Source: a virus. Taken from it: a stretch of DNA of 64,000 nucleotides. The position numbers and the translations under genes are program-made. Under the pieces are notes generated by a model. It was not told the DNA's origin. It saw only the letters and a list, made by a program, of their open reading frames with translations, and did not search any database. The stretch covers positions 92,056-156,055 of IMG/VR virus record IMGVR_UViG_3300036766_002289; one strand, written 5' to 3'. The number at the start of each line of letters is the position of its first letter. Position 1 is the first letter of the stretch. Shown here in pieces: positions 59,712 through 64,000 of this stretch.

Positions 59712-60224
59712 ATGAACCCAAAAATTCACATATTGTGCGGGATGATCGCGTCGGGGAAAAGTACGTATTGCCAGTCAGTAGCTAAGGCTGGCATAATATC
59801 AATGAATGATGATGCTGTCGTAAATCTATTACACGGCAATAATTATTCACTTTATGACAAGGATTTGAAAATTCTTTACAAGTCCATTGAGACATCTATA
59901 GTTAGCCTAGTTTTGTGCCACGGCAAGATCGTGGCCATAGATCGTGGTGTGAACATCAGTACGTCAAGTAGGAAGCGATGGGTTGCACTTGCTCATAGTT
60001 ATGACGTGCCATGTGAAGCTATCGTTTTCCCAAAAAGTTCTCCAGAGGTCCATGCACAACGCCGAGCAAGTCATGATGGTCGAGGCCATGATTATGATTA
60101 CTGGTTGATGGTTGCAAAACATCATGATTCAATATATAATGAACCTTCCTTAGAAGAAGGATTTGACAATATTCATAAAATCAGTTATGAACAGATTTTA
60201 GCAGGGAGGGTTATAGATGGCTAG
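59712..60224 (+). CDS. P-loop kinase (polynucleotide-kinase-like, AAA_33)
   Basis: 170 residues. HILCGMIASGKSTYC is the Walker A loop (10-18). SMNDDAVVN provides the Asp pair, and ETSIVSLVLCHGKIVAIDRGVNISTSSRKRWVALA is the Walker B-like strand and lid (R-x6-R). The fold is like T4 polynucleotide kinase N-domain. Next to the ligase/nucleotide genes; RNA or nucleotide phosphorylation is plausible. ATG overlap with folD of eight bases. Confidence 0.75.
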   Translation: MNPKIHILCGMIASGKSTYCQSVAKAGIISMNDDAVVNLLHGNNYSLYDKDLKILYKSIETSIVSLVLCHGKIVAIDRGVNISTSSRKRWVALAHSYDVPCEAIVFPKSSPEVHAQRRASHDGRGHDYDYWLMVAKHHDSIYNEPSLEEGFDNIHKISYEQILAGRVIDG

Positions 60225-61077
60225 GTTATTAGATGGATTAGCTCTGGCAAAACAATATAAGACCAATCTTAGGGAAATGTTAGACCATCGCAGAACCAAA
60301 CCAAGATTAGATGTGATCCTAGTTGGAGATAACCCAGCAAGTAAAATTTATGTAAGTAAGAAGGTAGAAGCATGTAGAGAAGTTGGTATAGAATCTGTTA
60401 CGCACAATTGTTCTTGTGATAATTTGTGGGACGCTTTCGGTCTAACAAAACAATGTATAACTAACCTAAATAAAAATTCAAAAGTTAATGGCATACTCGT
60501 TCAATTGCCGCTGCCATTCCCAACTGAAGAAATTTTCGACTTGATTGCCCCAGAAAAAGATGTCGATGTTTTTTCACCTGTGAATGTTGGTTTGTTAGTA
60601 CAAAATAGACCAAGATTTCTGCCACCAACACCACTAGCAGTACAAAAATTAATATTAGATAATGGATTTATATTAAAAGGCAGGCATGTTGTAGTTATCA
60701 ACCGCAGTAATGTGGTAGGATTGCCACTTTCTTCCATGCTTATCCAAGATAATGTTTTGGCTAATGCTACTGTTACCGTATGTCATGATAATACGCCATC
60801 CGAAATTCTAAAACAAATTTGTTTATCTGCTGATATAATAGTTGTCGCTGTAGGTATTCCTAATTTTCTAACATTAGACATGGTTAAAGAACATCAAGTA
60901 ATCATAGATGTTGGAATTACTAGAATTGGTAAAAGGGTTGTTGGAGATGTACATCCAGCAGTCAAGGATAAAGTTCTTGCCATTTCACCTGTTCCAGGGG
61001 GCGTTGGGCCTTTAACAGTCGCCATGCTTTTATATAACACTGCCGATGCTGCTCATTTTCAAAAGGAAGGCGAATAA
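60217..61077 (+). CDS. folD: Bifunctional methylene-THF dehydrogenase/cyclohydrolase
   Basis: 286 residues. LDVILVGDNPASKIYVSKKVEACREVGI is the FolD N-terminal with Y45/K49 catalytic pair, GILVQLPLPFP, PEKDVDVFSPVNVGLL, FLPPTPLAVQKLI, and the NADP loop GRHVVVINRSNVVGLPLSSML (about 155-175); SADIIVVAVGIPNFL; VHPAVKDKVLAISPVPGGVGPLTVAML at the end. Makes 10-formyl-THF for purines and the initiator tRNA. Overlaps the following prs gene by one base. Confidence 0.95.
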   Translation: MARLLDGLALAKQYKTNLREMLDHRRTKPRLDVILVGDNPASKIYVSKKVEACREVGIESVTHNCSCDNLWDAFGLTKQCITNLNKNSKVNGILVQLPLPFPTEEIFDLIAPEKDVDVFSPVNVGLLVQNRPRFLPPTPLAVQKLILDNGFILKGRHVVVINRSNVVGLPLSSMLIQDNVLANATVTVCHDNTPSEILKQICLSADIIVVAVGIPNFLTLDMVKEHQVIIDVGITRIGKRVVGDVHPAVKDKVLAISPVPGGVGPLTVAMLLYNTADAAHFQKEGE

Positions 61078-62051
61078 TGAAAATCAGAATTTTTGGATTA
61101 AACGCTGATAAGATTTTTACTGAGTCTATATGTGACTACCTTGATGCCGCCCCATCACCACATACTGAGAAGTATTTCCCTGATAGGGAGCCATATCTTA
61201 AATCTGATGTAAACGTGCGTGGAGATGATGTATATGTTGTCGCATCTTTATACACAGACGAAAACGAAAGCGTAAATGACAAATTTGCAAAATTGCTAAT
61301 ATTCATTGGTTCTCTAAAAGATGCGTCTGCCGCCAGAATAAATTTAGTTGCACCATATTTGCCTTTTCAGCGGGCAGATAGGAAAACAGAAAGCCGTGCC
61401 CCGATTACAACCAAATATTTTGCAACAATGCTGGAAGCGGTAGGAACAAATCGTGTTTTATCAATGGATGTTCATAATTTAAGTGTTTTCCAGAATTCTT
61501 TCAGGATTCCGACTGACAATCTTGAAGCTAGGAACTTGATGGTGGATTATGTTACTTCAGAATTCAAAGACCAAGAGGCGGATATTTCTATTTTATCCCC
61601 AGATAGTGGCGGGGTTGGTAGGGCAGATCGTTTCAGAAAAAGACTTGCTATAAAAATGAACAGGAAAATTGATCTTTCCCATATGGGCAAGATTAGAGAA
61701 GGCACAATTGTACATGGAGACGAGATTACTGGTGATATAGAAGGCAAAGTTGTTTTGGTGGTCGATGATATGATTGCAAGTGGTTCTACGCTTGTAACTG
61801 CTGCTGGTACTGTGGAAAAACATGGCGGGAAGCTTTGGGCTGCTTGCGCCACCCATCCACTTTTCATAGGGAATGTGAATGACAACTTAATAAAAATAAA
61901 TAGGATCGTTGTGACTGATACCATTATTCCTTCAAAAATCTCTGACCAAGTAAAGAATAAATTGAAGGTTCTTTCAACCACTAAGTTGTTTGCTAGAGCA
62001 ATCCGTAGGATTCATGACCAAGGTGGTTCAATTAGTGATCTTCTGAAATAG
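61077..62051 (+). CDS. prs: Ribose-phosphate pyrophosphokinase (PRPP synthetase)
   Basis: 324 residues. YFPDREPYLKSDVNVRGDDVYVV, LNLVAP-like YLPFQRADRKTESRAPITTKYFATML (ATP site, 94-115), SMDVHNLSVFQNSF (catalytic His-containing DxHN), SILSPDSGGVGRA and VVLVVDDMIASGSTLVTAAG, the PRPP loop at 226-240. Feeds PyrE and FolD-linked purine synthesis. Ends in a 20-base convergent overlap with csrA. Confidence 0.92.
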   Translation: MKIRIFGLNADKIFTESICDYLDAAPSPHTEKYFPDREPYLKSDVNVRGDDVYVVASLYTDENESVNDKFAKLLIFIGSLKDASAARINLVAPYLPFQRADRKTESRAPITTKYFATMLEAVGTNRVLSMDVHNLSVFQNSFRIPTDNLEARNLMVDYVTSEFKDQEADISILSPDSGGVGRADRFRKRLAIKMNRKIDLSHMGKIREGTIVHGDEITGDIEGKVVLVVDDMIASGSTLVTAAGTVEKHGGKLWAACATHPLFIGNVNDNLIKINRIVVTDTIIPSKISDQVKNKLKVLSTTKLFARAIRRIHDQGGSISDLLK

Positions 62052-62220
62052 CGGAAACTGTTTCTAGCTCAGACCTTAAAACAGTTACGTTCTTGTCCGC
62101 TTCGATGCCTACGCGGACCTTATTCTTGTTATCAATACGAACGATGATAATCCTTATGTCTTTTTGGCCAGGTTGCTTGATTACGATTGATTCGTCTCTT
62201 TTTCGGCTTAATACCAACAT
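62032..62220 (-). CDS. csrA: CsrA/RsmA RNA-binding global regulator
   Basis: 62 residues starting MLVLSRKRDESIVI, the invariant CsrA N-terminal strand (L4, R6). VRVGIEADKNVTVLRSELE matches the C-terminal strand and R44-equivalent of the family, with five extra residues between. CsrA dimers bind ANGGA in mRNA leaders. Ribosome site AAGGA precedes. A phage CsrA could reprogramme host carbon metabolism or its own mRNAs. Confidence 0.93.
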   Translation of the reverse strand: MLVLSRKRDESIVIKQPGQKDIRIIIVRIDNKNKVRVGIEADKNVTVLRSELETVSAISEDH

Positions 62221-62355
62221 TTTATTGTGTCCTTTCTTAAACTAAAAGCTCCAACATCTTTACTGGAGTAACTTTAGAAGAATTCTCTAAAAATTTCTTG
62301 ATAGGGGCTTTACAATCCAGTTTTTCGGGCTAGTATAAGATTGTCGGATATGGAC

Positions 62356-62417
62356 GGCAACTGAGTAAGTGATTCAAGGCTCACACGATCAAGTTGCCAT
62401 AAGTTACAATGAGCCTT
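62356..62417 (+). promoter_or_regulatory. Interleaved complementary segments in the leader of the winged-helix gene
   Basis: GGCAACT (62356-62362) pairs with AGTTGCC (62392-62398), while AAGGCTCA (62376-62383) pairs with TGAGCCTT (62410-62417). The two helices interleave, so the leader RNA could form an H-type pseudoknot or two exclusive hairpins just ahead of the GGAG at 62426. Region 62221-62435 holds no gene; the divergent csrA promoter should also lie here (TATAAG near 62335). Confidence 0.5.
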
Positions 62418-62435
62418 ATAGGTTCGGAGATTACT

Positions 62436-62861
62436 ATGAGTCGTTTAGTTGAATTAGCGCAAAAGTTGGTTAAGCTCGAAGCCGAAACCACTTTCGTCAA
62501 GGCGGAACTGGTTGCTGCCCTTAGCGCAAATGCTAAGGCGAAGGCCGTTGCTGCCCCTAAGAAGGCTGCAACTCGCAAGAAGGCTGCTAAGCCTGCTGCG
62601 GACGCTACTAATGCCCCGCAAGAGGACAAGCCAAAGCGTGTTTCTCTCAAGGATGTGGTTCAGACCATTCTTGGCAAGAGTTCCGAAGGACTGGATTTAG
62701 GCGGAATCGTCGCTGAAGTACATGAAATGGTCAAGCGTGGGGAGTACGCCACCAATGCTAAGAGTCTTTCCGCTGTTGTGTCCCAAGCGGTTAACCAACT
62801 CAAGCAAGAAGTCAAGATCAAGCATGACCGCGAGAGCAAGAAGTATTCGCTGGCCAACTAA
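62436..62861 (+). CDS. Lys/Ala-rich histone-H1-like protein with winged helix
   Basis: 141 residues from ATG 62436, chosen by GGAG six bases upstream. Residues 1-28 are a helix (LVELAQKLVKLEAETTFVKAEL is broken only by T/F). Residues 30-65 are Lys/Ala/Pro-rich (AAPKKAATRKKAAKPAAD), like H1 tails. Residues ~70-141 (SLKDVVQTILGKSSEGLDLGGIVAEVHEMV, SLSAVVSQAVNQL, YSL) form a HARE-HTH-type winged helix. GC-rich codon use suggests high expression. Probably DNA-packing or DNA-binding. Strong terminator follows. Confidence 0.8.
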   Translation: MSRLVELAQKLVKLEAETTFVKAELVAALSANAKAKAVAAPKKAATRKKAAKPAADATNAPQEDKPKRVSLKDVVQTILGKSSEGLDLGGIVAEVHEMVKRGEYATNAKSLSAVVSQAVNQLKQEVKIKHDRESKKYSLAN

Positions 62862-62869
62862 GCAAGTTG

Positions 62870-62909
62870 AAAAATAAGCCAGTGGCAAGAATACCACTGG
62901 CTTATTTTT
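62870..62909 (+). terminator. Strong intrinsic terminator after the winged-helix gene
   Basis: A perfect 16-base stem (62870-62885 with 62894-62909) around CAAGAATA, including five T at the 3' side. Bidirectional: it also lies at the end of the minus-strand small gene 62902-63090. Confidence 0.92.
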
Positions 62910-63090
62910 CTCCTATCACCTTTTTGAACTTAGTTTCTAACAACAATTCCATATTGCGGATTACAGTCTTGAATGCTGCCGAACAGCCTGGATTATCAAT
63001 GTTTTTTTGATAATTTGTCCAGGTGTTTTTCAAGCAGAACTGCAAAGTCTGATAATCCAAAGGTGATATAACTAATTTTAATGATGGCAT
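62902..63090 (-). CDS. Small hypothetical protein (62 aa)
   Basis: MPSLKLVISPLDYQTLQFCL then a helical C-terminus (FKTVIRNMELLLETKFKKV). No family recognised; the stop is inside the shared terminator stem. Three bases downstream of the next minus gene. Confidence 0.55.
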   Translation of the reverse strand: MPSLKLVISPLDYQTLQFCLKNTWTNYQKNIDNPGCSAAFKTVIRNMELLLETKFKKVIGEK

Positions 63091-63093
63091 AAA

Positions 63094-63612
63094 TTACTCA
63101 GGAAAAAATCCTTCCATAAGAGACTTAGCTTCTGCAATTTTATCTTTCACCGTTTCTCTCGCAACCCCATAGTCCTCAAGTTTAATCGTGGCATAGAAAT
63201 TAGGATTTTTCTTTGAGAAAGTTGCTCCAACAACGATAGTATTTGTTAGTAATGGGTCAATATACATTCTCCAACGTTTGTCGAATGTTCCTGTATATAA
63301 TACACAATCATACCCCAATGGCAATTGATCCATCGGAACTGCGACATATTTCTTAGGGAAGCTAGTCTCAAGTAATTCATTTATATCTGGGGGCATAACC
63401 AACCAAAAGTAGCCTTTAGCTCCCTTTGACACCAAAACATTAGTCGCTTCTCTTAGTTTCGTATAAAGACCTTCATGCTTTGGTTCGCTGAAACAATGCC
63501 AATTAGTTGTTAAATGTGTTCCTGCTTGAGCTAAGATTAAATCTACTAATTGGTGAGTAAAAAACTCATCTTTTGGGCCTTCTATATCTTCTGGCAAATT
63601 AACTCTACGCAT
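63094..63612 (-). CDS. Hypothetical protein (172 aa)
   Basis: MRRVNLPEDIEGPKDEFFTHQLVDLILAQAG, then YFWLVMPPDINELLETSFPKKYVAVPMDQLP, YTGTFDKRWRMYIDPLLTNTIVVGATFSKKN. Mixed alpha/beta, unknown; the WRMYIDP stretch resembles capsid-type folds (as the T4 gp23-like coat tail) only loosely. Its start lies 31 bases inside the HNH gene, suggesting the HNH gene was inserted at its 5' end. Confidence 0.55.
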   Translation of the reverse strand: MRRVNLPEDIEGPKDEFFTHQLVDLILAQAGTHLTTNWHCFSEPKHEGLYTKLREATNVLVSKGAKGYFWLVMPPDINELLETSFPKKYVAVPMDQLPLGYDCVLYTGTFDKRWRMYIDPLLTNTIVVGATFSKKNPNFYATIKLEDYGVARETVKDKIAEAKSLMEGFFPE

Positions 63613-64000
63613 TTTTCTCCCTCTTCGTTTAAGTAACTGATTAATTTATCGCACTTTAATTTTATTTCTTTTTTATTGTCCCCTAATTTCCCAAGTAAAG
63701 TATTACATAACTCGCACAATAATCCCCTAATCTGTTTTGTGCGATGACAGTGATCTACCGCTAACGACCGTTTGTTAGTTTTATTTTTACCACAAATGGC
63801 ACAGCCATAATTTTGTTCCTTTAAAATATGATTGTATTCTTCTAAAGTTATTCCATATTTCTTTTGTAGGTCTTTGGATTTCATGCAAGCACGACACGAA
63901 GAGGCAACTTTATCTTTGCAATGATTGTTTAAACTAAAATCTTCTTGTGGTTTTACACTTAAACAATTGGCGCATTTTTTGAATCCATCCTTTAAAAAAG
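63582..64000 (-). CDS. Recombination endonuclease VII-like HNH protein (5' partial)
   Basis: The frame runs beyond the right edge of the window; an ATG at 63884 is internal. KKCANCLSVKPQEDFSL plus CRACMKSKDLQKKYGITLEEYNHILKEQNYGCAICGKN (zinc knuckles and DxxQ-x-CAICGK), then LAVDHCHRTKQIRGLLCELCNTLLG is the endonuclease VII/HNH core (DHCH, RGLLC-CN). Many phage genomes carry this as a free-standing mobile endonuclease. Confidence 0.88.
   Translation of the reverse strand, partial: FLKDGFKKCANCLSVKPQEDFSLNNHCKDKVASSCRACMKSKDLQKKYGITLEEYNHILKEQNYGCAICGKNKTNKRSLAVDHCHRTKQIRGLLCELCNTLLGKLGDNKKEIKLKCDKLISYLNEEGEKCVELICQKI

Overview
The window reads as part of a large double-stranded DNA phage (jumbo/huge-phage type) from an uncharacterised environmental lineage. 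The evidence is dense AT-rich coding on both strands with ATGA-type overlaps, long repetitive fibre and adhesin-like proteins, seven homing-type endonucleases plus one endonuclease-bearing intein, a McrA-like HNH protein, two tRNA genes, and phage-style auxiliary genes (PyrE, FolD, PRPP synthetase, CsrA, a short DNA ligase, ParB-like). There are no rRNA genes, ribosomal proteins or housekeeping operons. Terminase, capsid and polymerase genes are not in the window, so phage is an inference; a plasmid or genomic island is the main alternative. The genetic code is standard: TAA, TAG and TGA all end genes normally. The host cannot be named from the sequence.

Layout. (1) 1-9.8 kb: a partial Gly/Ser-rich fibre protein, then a tandem family of seven-bladed beta-propeller proteins (one broken, one fused to LamG-like domains). 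(2) 9.8-16.3 kb: glycosyltransferases, a HAD-like protein, a nuclease-like protein, a triple methyltransferase and a TPR/GT9 protein. (3) 16.3-17.3 kb: another propeller paralogue, followed by a tRNA with anticodon CAT. (4) 17.3-23.6 kb, minus strand: small hypothetical and zinc-ribbon proteins interrupted by LAGLIDADG and HNH endonucleases. (5) 23.7-31.9 kb: a HEXXH protein, an HNH endonuclease and a second surface-protein cluster, including a Vgb-type seven-bladed propeller inserted in a duplicated host fold and Cys-rich tandem-domain proteins. (6) 31.9-50 kb: a very large glycan island with glycosyltransferases of several folds, about seven methyltransferases, a sulfotransferase, GDP-mannose dehydratase, GDP-fucose synthase and a GT11 fucosyltransferase. 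Its sugar C-methyltransferase carries an intein. (7) 50-64 kb: a second tRNA, nucleotide and folate metabolism genes, endonucleases, a CAP-domain protein, ligase, ParB-like protein, CsrA, a Lys/Ala-rich winged-helix protein and small hypotheticals.

How it may fit together. The surface-protein clusters alternate with enzymes that make, transfer and methylate sugars, including an apparent route from GDP-mannose through GDP-L-fucose to a fucosyltransferase. The simplest inference is a phage-encoded system that decorates virion proteins or remodels host surface glycan. Several genes carry strong inverted repeats over the ribosome-binding site or start codon, two of them homing endonucleases. A recurrent TATA-rich box immediately before start codons suggests start-proximal promoters that give leaderless or nearly leaderless late transcripts.
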